A DNA stretch of 52,461 bases from Candidatus Dormiibacterota bacterium (lineage in GTDB: Bacteria > Chloroflexota > Dormibacteria > Aeolococcales > Bog-877), in NCBI GenBank assembly GCA_027313505.1, contig DAHVDN010000016.1:1-52461 (forward strand). The letters run 5' to 3'. Shown one piece after another: positions 7,711-14,814 of the stretch. Each line of letters begins with the position of its first letter. Position 1 is the first letter of the stretch. The notes under the pieces are model-generated. The model worked only from the letters and a program-made list of their open reading frames with translations, was not told the origin of the DNA and searched no databases. Position numbers and translations under genes: made by a program.

Positions 7711-8462
7711 CCCAGGAGTCCACTTCTATCCAGACCGCTGTCGGCCCGGTCCGGGTCCGAGACGCCACAAAGCCAGCGCCGCGGCAGCTGGTGCGGTTTG
7801 CCTTCTACAGGGTGGACCCCAGCTGGCGGCGTCTGCCCGCGGAGGTCCGCCGTCAGCACCGGGAGCAGCTGGAGGCCGTCCTGGCCGAGCACAACCGAAG
7901 GATTCTGCTGCGCACCTACAGCCTGGTGGGAACCAGAGGTGACAGCGACCTCATGATCTGGGCAGTGAGCGAGCAGTTCGAGAAGCTGCAAGAGCTCTTT
8001 GCAGCGCTCAATCACACCGAGCTTGCGGGGTACCTGCTGGGCAGCCACAGCTACACGGCTATGACCAAGCGCTCCATCTATGTGGACACCGAGCACCCCA
8101 ATCAGGGAGGCACGACCGACCGCCTGGTCCTGGCCCCGGGGAAGAGCAGATATCTGTTCGTCTACCCCTTTGTGAAGACCCGCGCATGGTGGGCGCTGGG
8201 TGCAGAGGATCGGCAGCGGATGATGCAGGAGCACATCCGGGTGGGCCACGAGTACCCCAGCGTCAAGATCAACACGACCTATTCGTTCGGTCTGGACGAC
8301 CAGGAGTTCGTGGTCGCCTTCGAAACCGACAGTGCCAGCGACTTCCTGGACTGCGTCCAGGCGCTGCGCGACACTGAGGCCTCCTCGTACACCCTGCGGG
8401 ATGTGCCGAGCTTCACCTGTGTACGCGCCACGATTGAAGAGATGTTGGAGGCCCTCGGATGA
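7707..8462 (+). CDS. hemQ: coproheme decarboxylase HemQ (chlorite dismutase family)
   Basis: It converts coproheme to haem b, the last step of the coproporphyrin-dependent pathway used by Gram-positive bacteria. The 251-aa product has the family core FVYPFVKTRAWW, in which Y153 and K157 keep the Tyr-x3-Lys spacing of ChdC enzymes. It also has the segment MMQEHIRVG with likely proximal haem ligand H176, 23 residues after the Tyr as in actinobacterial enzymes. The distal arginine of true chlorite dismutases (KxKLYHSTG context) is replaced by the KINTTYSFG segment. The first haem genes (hemA/C/D/B/L) lie 26 kb downstream. Assignment to HemQ rather than a peroxidase-like relative is by family and genome context. 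Confidence 0.85.
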   Translation: MTQESTSIQTAVGPVRVRDATKPAPRQLVRFAFYRVDPSWRRLPAEVRRQHREQLEAVLAEHNRRILLRTYSLVGTRGDSDLMIWAVSEQFEKLQELFAALNHTELAGYLLGSHSYTAMTKRSIYVDTEHPNQGGTTDRLVLAPGKSRYLFVYPFVKTRAWWALGAEDRQRMMQEHIRVGHEYPSVKINTTYSFGLDDQEFVVAFETDSASDFLDCVQALRDTEASSYTLRDVPSFTCVRATIEEMLEALG

Positions 8463-8508
8463 CAGCTGGGCGTTCGCCCATATCACCTGCTCGGGACGGC
8501 CGCTGAAG

Positions 8509-9294
8509 ATGGTTAGAGAGACCGTCCCGCAGATCTTCCTGATCGCGCGGCCAGCTGTCGATATCGAAGCCATGCGTGGCTACCTTGAGACGGTAGGCGG
8601 GGGAGAATGGCTCGAGCGCCGGACGACCTCTGACCTGACGAGCGATGGGGAGCTGCTGGTCGAGTTCGCCGGGCGGACCTGCTACCGCAGTTGGGAACCG
8701 GGGCTGAATCCCAACGTCACCAGGGTCAGGACGGATCCTCGAGAATATTTCCGCAACATCCTGAAGAGCGCCCACGGGAGTGTTCTGGAGCATTCCAACT
8801 ACACATTCGCGCTGCGCCAGGTCAGCCGGGTGGCGACCCATGAGATCGTTCGCCATCGAGCGGGGGCCGCCTACAGCCAGGAGAGCCTGCGATACGTGCG
8901 GTTGGTGGACGTTGGGTTCCGGGTCCCACCGGTGCTCGAACCACTTCGCGAGCAGGTGCTGGAACTGGTGGAGCGCCTAGAAGAATTTCAGCTGTCCGCC
9001 GCCGATTCGCTTCACCTCGACGACGACGGAGTGCCCTTCCACATTAAGAAGGAAGCGACCTCGGCGCTGCGTCGGCTGGCCCCGATCGGCCTCAGCACGG
9101 ACATCGTCATGACCATGAATCTGCGCACCCTGAGGCATGTGGTCGAGATGCGGACCGCCCCAGGGGCGGAGGAGGAGCTTCGGCTGATCTTCGGACGAAT
9201 TGGGGAGATCATGAAACAGGAGGCCTCGGGGGTGTTTCAGGACTTTGAGCGCCGACCGAACGGGGCCTGGGTCCCAGAGTTCTCCAAGGTCTGA
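8509..9294 (+). CDS. thyX: flavin-dependent thymidylate synthase
   Basis: It makes dTMP from dUMP using methylenetetrahydrofolate and FAD. The 261-aa product carries the ThyX motif RHRAGAAYSQESLRY. This has eight residues between RHR and the serine rather than the canonical seven, a variant I recall in other ThyX proteins. Other family regions are CYRSW, HGSVLEHSNYTF (dUMP/FAD region), and the C-terminal TMNLRTLRHVVEMR. The start at ATG 8509 gives the normal opening IFLIARP. It follows hemQ by 46 bp in the same direction and may share its transcript. Confidence 0.93.
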   Translation: MVRETVPQIFLIARPAVDIEAMRGYLETVGGGEWLERRTTSDLTSDGELLVEFAGRTCYRSWEPGLNPNVTRVRTDPREYFRNILKSAHGSVLEHSNYTFALRQVSRVATHEIVRHRAGAAYSQESLRYVRLVDVGFRVPPVLEPLREQVLELVERLEEFQLSAADSLHLDDDGVPFHIKKEATSALRRLAPIGLSTDIVMTMNLRTLRHVVEMRTAPGAEEELRLIFGRIGEIMKQEASGVFQDFERRPNGAWVPEFSKV

Positions 9295-9339
9295 CCGCCG
9301 CCGGACGGCCGAGCGACTTCCGGGTAAGGCGACTTCGCT

Positions 9340-9345
9340 TACGAT
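9340..9345 (+). promoter_or_regulatory. -10 element TACGAT for a leaderless transcript
   Basis: TACGAT is separated from the GTG start at 9352 by exactly six bases (TCAACT). The transcription start should therefore fall on the start codon. No ribosome-binding site lies upstream, which supports the leaderless reading. Confidence 0.65.
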
Positions 9346-9351
9346 TCAACT

Positions 9352-9951
9352 GTGAGAATGCTGCGTCGACCGACCGACCCCAGGGTCGAGGCCAACCCCG
9401 AGCGGCTGCCGCCAGGGCAGGTGCTCACCGAGAAGTGGCCGGTGCTTCACTACGGTCGGGTGCCGACCTATGAGCTGGATCGATGGAGGCTGCGGATCTT
9501 CGGCGAGGTCGCCCGGGAGACCACCCTGACGCTGGCTGAGGTGCTGGCCCTTCCCTCCAAGGAGGTGGTATGCGACATCCACTGCGTCACCACCTGGAGC
9601 CGATTCGACAATCACTTTGAGGGAGTGCCCCTCAGGCACATAGCCGAGTTGGCCGGGGTGCTGCCGGAGGCAGCCTTCGTCGAATTTCACTGCTACGGGG
9701 GATTCAGCACCTCTGTTCCTTTGGAGGTGGCCCTGGCGGAGGACGCGCTGCTCACCTACCGCCACGACGGGGTGCCGATCAGCCAGGAGCATGGCTATCC
9801 CCTTCGAGCGCTGTTGCCGCGCAAGTACTTCTGGAAGAGCGCCAAGTGGCTGGAGGCGGTGGAATTTCGTGCCCAAGACCAGCTCGGGTTCTGGGAGCGC
9901 AACGGCTACAACAACAGTGCCGACCCCTGGCGCGAGGAGCGCTATTGGTGA
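9352..9951 (+). CDS. sulfite-oxidase-like molybdopterin oxidoreductase
   Basis: The 199-aa product is a compact Oxidored_molyb-domain protein. The segment DIHCVTTWSRFDNHFEGVPL contains the expected molybdenum ligand C78. Later it has FHCYGGFSTSVPLE and a C-terminal KYFWKSAKWLEAVEF block typical of YedY/MsrP-like and stand-alone bacterial sulfite-oxidase-like proteins. No Tat or Sec signal is visible at the N-terminus, so it is probably cytoplasmic. The substrate is unknown. The GTG at 9352 fits a leaderless transcript; an ATG two codons later is the alternative. Moco would come from moaD/moaE at 13.3-13.9 kb among others. Confidence 0.88.
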   Translation: MRMLRRPTDPRVEANPERLPPGQVLTEKWPVLHYGRVPTYELDRWRLRIFGEVARETTLTLAEVLALPSKEVVCDIHCVTTWSRFDNHFEGVPLRHIAELAGVLPEAAFVEFHCYGGFSTSVPLEVALAEDALLTYRHDGVPISQEHGYPLRALLPRKYFWKSAKWLEAVEFRAQDQLGFWERNGYNNSADPWREERYW

Positions 9952-10025
9952 CCGAGATCGATGAGCGCGCTAAACTTAGCTCTGAGGTAGACACCAATCA
10001 CGGCTCAAGTTCAGGGAAGAGGAAC

Positions 10026-10388
10026 ATGATCACCGTTTCTGAGCAGGCGATCGGACAGTTGAAGCAGCTTCTGCAGCAGCAGGAGAATCAGGAAATGGGC
10101 CTTCGGGTCTACGTGAGCCCGGGCGGTTGCTCTGGATTCAGCTACGGGATGGGATTCGACGACGCCCCGGCAAGTGACGACGAGGTCACCGAGCAGGAGG
10201 GGATTCGTGTCTACGTCGATCCCTACAGTGCCACATACCTGGAGGGGGCTGAGATCGATTACGTGGACAGCCTCATGGGTGGCGGGTTCACCGTCCACAA
10301 CCCGCAGGCGGTGAAGACCTGCTCTTGCGGACAGTCCTTTGACTCTGGTGACGGGGCGGGTGCGGCGAAGGCCTGCAGCGCCGTCTGA
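10026..10388 (+). CDS. A-type iron-sulfur carrier (ErpA-like)
   Basis: The 120-aa HesB-family protein has the three cysteine ligands C35 (GGCSGF), C99 and C101 (CSCG). It also has the conserved YVDPYSATYLEGAEIDYVDSL-type core, split here as DPYSATYLEGA and IDYVDSLMGGGF. The preceding AAGAGGAAC supports the ATG at 10026. A GTG at 9948 in the same frame overlaps the stop of the molybdo-enzyme gene and would add 26 non-conserved residues. A TAAACT -10 element (about 9971) lies in that stretch, favouring an independent promoter and the shorter form. This is the second A-type carrier in the window. Confidence 0.92.
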   Translation: MITVSEQAIGQLKQLLQQQENQEMGLRVYVSPGGCSGFSYGMGFDDAPASDDEVTEQEGIRVYVDPYSATYLEGAEIDYVDSLMGGGFTVHNPQAVKTCSCGQSFDSGDGAGAAKACSAV

Positions 10389-10707
10389 CCTTGATCTGTC
10401 GCTCGGCCGCTGACCGGTGATCCTGGCCCACCATAAGCTTGCGACCGCGCTCATCGCTTTTGGATCGAGGACCTTTTCCGATTAGTCCTGCTGGCTCAGG
10501 GGTACCGGCCCCACAAGCTTGCTTTCCACCTCATGTATGGAGCCATCCGCGCCCTGGTGATACCGGTGGTGTGGATTCTCAGCTCAAGCGGCTCCGCCAA
10601 GAGCGAAGCGCGCTATATGAGCCTTGGAGCGTTGTTATTCGCCGGGGTCACCTTCCGCGCCCTCGCGGTCGCAGGCTGAGCGACCCCGCAGCTCGGTTGA
10701 CTTTCTA
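10389..10707. other. 319-bp stretch with no confident gene
   Basis: It lies between the ErpA-like gene and cofD. It holds one possible small membrane ORF (10533-10679, listed separately) and no clear terminator or RNA. Two near-copies of CA(T)AAGCTTGC occur at 10431-10442 and 10512-10522, which looks coincidental. Confidence 0.5.
10533..10679 (+). CDS. possible small membrane peptide
   Basis: This 48-codon ATG frame encodes two hydrophobic stretches, IRALVIPVVWILSSSG and MSLGALLFAGVTFRALAVAG, joined by a short charged linker (AKSEARY). The frame is open without a start for another 32 codons upstream. There is no good ribosome site. It could be a remnant, a small real protein, or chance. Confidence 0.25.
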   Translation: MYGAIRALVIPVVWILSSSGSAKSEARYMSLGALLFAGVTFRALAVAG

Positions 10708-11718
10708 GTGGGGCAGATCAGCCCCGGGTTCGGTAGTGCCCCGGCGACCGGGGAGTCCTCGCACGAGCTCCGCATCGTGGTCCTGGCCGGCGGGGTCGGC
10801 GCGGCCCGTTTTCTGGACGGGTTGGTGGGCGCCGCACCTCACGCGGAGATCACCGTGATCGGCAACACCGGCGATGATTTCACAGTCCACGGATTGCACG
10901 TCAGCCCGGACCTAGACTCGGTCTCATACATGCTGGCAGGTCTCGGGGACGAGGAAAGAGGCTGGGGCATGAGGGAGGAGAGCTGGACCGTCCTGGACCG
11001 TTTGCGAAGCCTCGGCGAGGAGAGCTGGTTCCAACTCGGTGACCGCGACCTGGCTACCCACCTGTACCGCACCGCCAGACTGCGCCGGGGACGCCCTCTT
11101 TCGGAGGTGACCGCCCAATTGGCGGAGAGGCTGGAGGTGCCGGTGACGCTGCTGCCAATGACCGACCAGACGGTTACCACCAGGATTCACACCAAGGATG
11201 GGCGCGACCTTCACCTTCAGGAGTACCTGGTCAGGGAACTATGCCAACCGCAGATCGAGTCCTTCGAATTCCGAGGAGCGGACAGGGCCAGACCAGGGCC
11301 GGGAACCATCGAGGCGCTGAGGCGCGCCGACTTGGTCGTTGTGGCGCCCAGCAATCCGGTGATATCGATTGGCCCGATCCTGGCGGTACCGGGGTTGAGG
11401 GAGGCGGTGTTGTCGGCGCCGCAAGTGGTTGGGATCAGTCCCATCGTGGGAGGGCAGGCTATCAAGGGCCCTGCGGTCGCGATGCTGGAGGCGCTGGGCC
11501 TGTCCGCCTCGCCGGTTGGGATCGCCAATTACTACGGTAGCCTGGTGCAGCTGCTGGTCATGGACAGTCAGGACCGGTTGGAGGCCGCTGCCGTTCGGGC
11601 CCTGGGCACGGCGACCCACCTTTGCAACACCCTCATGACAGACCAGGCGGCAAGACTTGGTCTCGCCCAAGAGGTCCTCACCGCCAGCGGGGTCGCATCC
11701 CGGATTTTTTCTTCGTGA
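10708..11718 (+). CDS. cofD: 2-phospho-L-lactate transferase (CofD/FbiA), F420 biosynthesis
   Basis: It transfers the lactyl (or enolpyruvyl) phosphate moiety from the GDP-activated donor to the deazaflavin Fo, giving F420-0 or dehydro-F420-0. The product has the family opening VLAGGVGAARFLDGL, then IGNTGDDFTVHGLHVSPDLDS, PSNPVISIGPIL, VGISPIVGGQAIKGPA and a C-terminal VGIANYYG. These blocks are diagnostic of CofD. The start is unclear: GTG 10708 gives 336 aa with about 22 extra residues before the conserved core. The frame is open further upstream, and the family usually begins right at the core. It overlaps cofC by GTGA. Confidence 0.92.
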   Translation: MGQISPGFGSAPATGESSHELRIVVLAGGVGAARFLDGLVGAAPHAEITVIGNTGDDFTVHGLHVSPDLDSVSYMLAGLGDEERGWGMREESWTVLDRLRSLGEESWFQLGDRDLATHLYRTARLRRGRPLSEVTAQLAERLEVPVTLLPMTDQTVTTRIHTKDGRDLHLQEYLVRELCQPQIESFEFRGADRARPGPGTIEALRRADLVVVAPSNPVISIGPILAVPGLREAVLSAPQVVGISPIVGGQAIKGPAVAMLEALGLSASPVGIANYYGSLVQLLVMDSQDRLEAAAVRALGTATHLCNTLMTDQAARLGLAQEVLTASGVASRIFSS

Positions 11719-12410
11719 GTGCAGGTCTAAGTGCCCCTTACTTGGTGATACCGGCGAAGTCGAGCGCTGGCAGCAAGCAGAGGCTCGCGCTAAGGCTCAA
11801 CGATCCGGAGCGCCAGCTGGTGAGCCAGACCCTGGCCGCCAGCGTGATCGGGTTGGCGAGCAGGGTCTGGCCCAAGGATCATCTCGTGGTGGTCTCATCA
11901 GAGCCTCATCTCCTGGTTACCTGCGCCCGCATCGGCGTCCCAACGCTTATCGACTCAGGTGCGGGGCAGACCGCCGCGGTGACGGTCGGGGTCAACTGGT
12001 GTCTCGAACGGGGAGCCGAGACGCTCGCCACCCTGGCTGCTGATCTGCCCGGAGTGGGGGAGGAGGACCTGGAAACTCTGCTCGTTTCGTCGGGTTCCAT
12101 GGAGAGGGGCTCGCTGGTTATCTACCCTGATCGACAGGGCACCGGCACCAACGGTCTGGTGGTGAACCCGGCGAGCCTTCTGGTGTTTGCCTTCGGGCCG
12201 GATTCTAGGCGCCGACATGAGCAGCTCGGAGCACTCCTCGGGCTACAGGTGAGTGTGGTGGACCGGGCTGGGATAGCATGGGATCTGGATCGGCCCGAGG
12301 ACCTGCGAGAGGAGCCCCAGGGGAGGCCATCACATCCAATAATCCCCTGGGCGCTGGAGCTGGCACCGCAGGAGGCGGGGCCATCTGAGGAGGGTGGATT
12401 TGGCAGTTGA
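11715..12410 (+). CDS. cofC: 2-phospho-L-lactate/PEP guanylyltransferase (CofC/FbiD)
   Basis: It makes the GDP-activated C3 donor used by CofD. The 231-aa product starts at GTG 11715 within the stop of cofD (GTGA). It shows the nucleotidyltransferase pattern of this family: IPAKSSAGSKQRLA near the N-terminus (compare the usual PxKxxxxxKxRL), then AADLPGVGEEDLE and YPDRQGTGTNGLVV. The DxP metal/nucleotide motif and TGTN block are typical. The frame extends upstream inside cofD, but that part has no homology pattern. The C-terminal 30 residues are a Pro/Glu-rich tail that overlaps the cofE start region. Confidence 0.9.
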   Translation: MSAGLSAPYLVIPAKSSAGSKQRLALRLNDPERQLVSQTLAASVIGLASRVWPKDHLVVVSSEPHLLVTCARIGVPTLIDSGAGQTAAVTVGVNWCLERGAETLATLAADLPGVGEEDLETLLVSSGSMERGSLVIYPDRQGTGTNGLVVNPASLLVFAFGPDSRRRHEQLGALLGLQVSVVDRAGIAWDLDRPEDLREEPQGRPSHPIIPWALELAPQEAGPSEEGGFGS

Positions 12411-13188
12411 GTCGGATCGGCCGTTAGTGGTTGGCCGACGGATGCTGGGCTGGGCAGTTGAGGGAATTGGGGAGGTGGGCCCGGGGGACGACCTCGCCGA
12501 ACTCTGTCGCGAGCCGCTGCTGACCCATGGGGGTCTGGCCCCGTGGGACGTGGTGGTGGTCACTCACAAGGTCGTTTCCAAGGCCGAGGGCAGGGTGCGA
12601 AAGCTTTCGGGAGTGGTTCCAAGCTCCACCGCGTTAGCTGTTGCCAATCGGGTTGGACAGGACCCGCGCATGGTTGAGGTGATCCTCCAGGAGAGCAGAG
12701 CTGTGATCCGCGCCGAACCTGGCGTCCTGGTGACCGAGACGGTACAGGGATTGGTGTGCGCGAACTCGGGTGTCGACCGCAGCAACGTCGGAGGTGGTGA
12801 GGAGGTCACATGCCTGCCACTGGACCCCGACGCCTCAGCGCGGCGACTGCGCGAGAGTTGGCTCGAAATCGCTTCCGGTGGACCCCTGGGAGTGGTGATC
12901 ACCGACACCTTCGGGAGGCCGTTTCGGGAAGGGGCGGTCAACGTGGCCATAGGGGTCGCCGGCATGCCGGCCGTCAGCGATCATCGGGGACTGTCTGACG
13001 AGCTTGGTTACCTGCTCCACGCCTCGACCATCGGCACCGCCGATGAGATAGCGGGAATCGGCGAACTGCTCATGGGCAAGATTGATGGCATCCCCCTGGC
13101 GGTGGTGCGCGGATTCCGCTGGGAGGGTGCCGACTCGGGTGCCGGGGCATTGCAACGTCTCCCCGAGAGGGATATCTTCAGGCGCTGA
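12400..13188 (+). CDS. cofE: F420:gamma-glutamyl ligase (CofE)
   Basis: It adds glutamates to F420-0 using GTP. The product (262 aa from TTG 12400) contains the CofE blocks VVVTHKVVSKAEGRV, VCANSGVDRSNV (metal and nucleotide region), VVITDTFGRPFREGAVNVAIG and SDELGYLLHASTIGTADEIA. Unlike FbiB of mycobacteria it ends after the ligase domain, with no nitroreductase-like C-terminal domain. TTG 12400 is preferred over GTG 12394 because the GAGGAGG ribosome site at 12387-12393 directly abuts the GTG; the difference is two residues. It is the last gene of the cofD-cofC-cofE run. Confidence 0.92.
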   Translation: MAVESDRPLVVGRRMLGWAVEGIGEVGPGDDLAELCREPLLTHGGLAPWDVVVVTHKVVSKAEGRVRKLSGVVPSSTALAVANRVGQDPRMVEVILQESRAVIRAEPGVLVTETVQGLVCANSGVDRSNVGGGEEVTCLPLDPDASARRLRESWLEIASGGPLGVVITDTFGRPFREGAVNVAIGVAGMPAVSDHRGLSDELGYLLHASTIGTADEIAGIGELLMGKIDGIPLAVVRGFRWEGADSGAGALQRLPERDIFRR

Positions 13189-13269
13189 GGGTGCGGCGCA
13201 CCTGAGTCCATTCCCGGCAGCTGGCAGGCGGCTGATGTTCGCTCCCGGACCCGTGGGCGTGGAATGGGA

Positions 13270-13275
13270 TACGGT
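13270..13275 (+). promoter_or_regulatory. -10 element TACGGT for leaderless moaD
   Basis: TACGGT is followed by six bases (AGGACC) and the ATG at 13282, giving a leaderless transcript. The preceding cofE gene ends 82 bp upstream, so moaD-moaE probably form their own transcript. Confidence 0.6.
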
Positions 13276-13281
13276 AGGACC

Positions 13282-13542
13282 ATGAGTGACACCGTCCGAG
13301 TACTGCTCTTTGCCACGCTGAGGGAGTTGGCTGGATCGCCGATGGTCGACCTGACGCTTCCGGTTGAGTCAACGGTCAGCGGATGTTGGGATGAACTGTG
13401 TTCGAAGCTCCCCCAGCTCTCCGTACAGCGCCAGGTCATCCGGCCGGCCCTCAACCGCTCCTACGTGGGTTGGGATACCCGAGTCTCGCCCGGGGATGAA
13501 TTGGCGTTCATCCCTCCGGTGTCCGGAGGGTGGGGGGGGTGA
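13282..13542 (+). CDS. moaD: molybdopterin synthase small subunit (MoaD/ThiS fold)
   Basis: This ubiquitin-fold sulfur carrier becomes thiocarboxylated at its C-terminal glycine and donates sulfur to cyclic pyranopterin. The 86-aa product has the MoaD-type LLFATLRELAG near the start, the GDELAFIPPVSGG core, and ends in Gly-Gly (GGWGG), as required for activation. Its stop overlaps the GTG start of moaE (GTGA), which fixes it as MoaD rather than ThiS. Confidence 0.93.
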   Translation: MSDTVRVLLFATLRELAGSPMVDLTLPVESTVSGCWDELCSKLPQLSVQRQVIRPALNRSYVGWDTRVSPGDELAFIPPVSGGWGG

Positions 13543-13922
13543 CCCAGCCGATCCGAGTTGGACCGGAGGCGATTGATCTGAACTCAATGCTGTCGGGTTT
13601 GGAGCTCACGGGAGTCGGCGGCATCGCAACCTTCGTGGGGGTGGTTCGCGACCCAGACCAGGGGGTTGAGGTCACCCACCTAAACTACGAGGCCTATCTC
13701 GCGATGGCAGAGTCGGAGCTCTCGGTGATTGCCCAAGAAGCGATCGCCAGAGAGGGCGTGCGGCAGATAATGGCGCACCACCGAGTCGGTCGGGTTGAGC
13801 GAGGGGTCGCCTCCGTGGCGGTCGTGGTGGCCGCCGCCCACCGGCACCAGGCTCTCGATGCCTGTACCTACGTCATCGACGAGTTGAAGCGCCGCGCCCC
13901 CATCTGGAAGGTGGGGGAGTGA
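13539..13922 (+). CDS. moaE: molybdopterin synthase catalytic subunit
   Basis: With MoaD it inserts two sulfurs into precursor Z to make molybdopterin. The 127-aa protein has the MoaE blocks GGIATFVGVVRD, LNYEAYLAMAE, HRVGRVERG and the C-terminal DELKRRAPIWKVGE. The last of these contains the catalytic lysines near the MoaD tail. GTG 13539 is chosen for the GTGA overlap with moaD; another GTG nine bases upstream is in frame. Confidence 0.94.
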   Translation: MTQPIRVGPEAIDLNSMLSGLELTGVGGIATFVGVVRDPDQGVEVTHLNYEAYLAMAESELSVIAQEAIAREGVRQIMAHHRVGRVERGVASVAVVVAAAHRHQALDACTYVIDELKRRAPIWKVGE

Positions 13923-13936
13923 ATTCCGGCGCCTGA

Positions 13937-13942
13937 TAGACT
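13937..13942 (+). promoter_or_regulatory. possible -10 element TAGACT upstream of the export permease
   Basis: TAGACT lies eight bases before the GTG start at 13951. It would give a transcript with no leader or only one or two bases. The spacing is two bases longer than at the clearest leaderless sites here, so this is less certain. Confidence 0.45.
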
Positions 13943-13950
13943 CGCCTTTC

Positions 13951-14814
13951 GTGGCCACTACGCAAACGGTACAGAGGCCGGGGTTGGGAAGCCGTCCCCG
14001 GGCTCCCCAGTCAGGCCCCATCGCCAGGCGCCTGGAGCTCCTCGGCGAATTGGTACGCCGTGACGTGCGCGCCCGATACCACGGGTCGGTCTTGGGGATA
14101 GGGTGGACCCTGCTCAACCCTCTGGTGTTCATGCTGGTCTACGCCGTGGTCTTCGGCGACATCATCGGGGTGAAGGGACCAAGTGGCAAGTCCTACGCGG
14201 TTTTCATCCTCTCCGGTCTTTTGGCTTGGACCTTCTTCTCCCAGGCGTTGGTCATGGCGGCCAGCAGCATAATCAACAATGCGGGGGTGGTCCGGAAGGT
14301 CGCCTTTCCCTGGATGCTGCTGACGGTTTCCTCGGTCATAGCGGCACTGGTCAACTTCCTGATCAGCCTCTTGCTGCTGGTGCCATTTCTCATTCTGGCA
14401 AAGGCACCTGTGGGCTGGCCGCTGATGGCGGTCCCGCTCTTGGTTCTGGTCACGTTCGGGCTTTCGCTGGGCCTGGGTCTCATGCTGGCGGCCGGGAGCG
14501 TCTACTTTCGCGATCTCCAGTACATCATCAATCTGGCGACCATGATCTGGTTTTACCTGACCCCAGTGATCTGGCCATTGGTCCACTATCAGGGCTTTTT
14601 CAGTCATGGCAGGGTGGGTCTCATCGCCCACGTGGTCGTCTATGCCAATCCCATGACCTGGATCGTGGTCGCGTTCCAGGACGTGTTCGTTTTCGACCGT
14701 TGGCCCCAACACTGGCACGGACTGGTGTACGCGGGGGCGTTGGCCATCGCGCTCATCTGGCTTGGCGTGAGAGTGTTCCGCCGCCTCCGTCGACGATTCG
14801 CTGAAGAGATCTGA
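13951..14814 (+). CDS. Wzm-type ABC-2 permease, polysaccharide/teichoic acid export
   Basis: The 287-aa integral membrane protein has about six hydrophobic segments. A basic cytoplasmic N-terminus carries VRRDVRARYHGSVLGIGWTLLNPL, the classic Wzm/TagG/RfbA opening, and YFRDLQYIINLATMIWFYLTPVIWP comes near the fifth helix. It would form the transmembrane channel for a lipid-linked glycan. Its stop overlaps the start of the ATPase gene (TGATG). No glycosyltransferases lie beside it, so the exported glycan cannot be named. Confidence 0.92.
   Translation: MATTQTVQRPGLGSRPRAPQSGPIARRLELLGELVRRDVRARYHGSVLGIGWTLLNPLVFMLVYAVVFGDIIGVKGPSGKSYAVFILSGLLAWTFFSQALVMAASSIINNAGVVRKVAFPWMLLTVSSVIAALVNFLISLLLLVPFLILAKAPVGWPLMAVPLLVLVTFGLSLGLGLMLAAGSVYFRDLQYIINLATMIWFYLTPVIWPLVHYQGFFSHGRVGLIAHVVVYANPMTWIVVAFQDVFVFDRWPQHWHGLVYAGALAIALIWLGVRVFRRLRRRFAEEI

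Noticed and set aside
7707..8462. True chlorite dismutase
   Set aside because: The distal arginine context of chlorite-degrading enzymes is absent, while the Tyr-x3-Lys pair of coproheme decarboxylases is present and haem genes are in the window.
6906..8573. Long open frame of 555 codons on the minus strand opposite the amidohydrolase and hemQ
   Set aside because: It lies entirely antisense to well-conserved genes, is rich in Arg, His and Pro, and shows no domain pattern. High-GC coding DNA commonly leaves such shadow frames.
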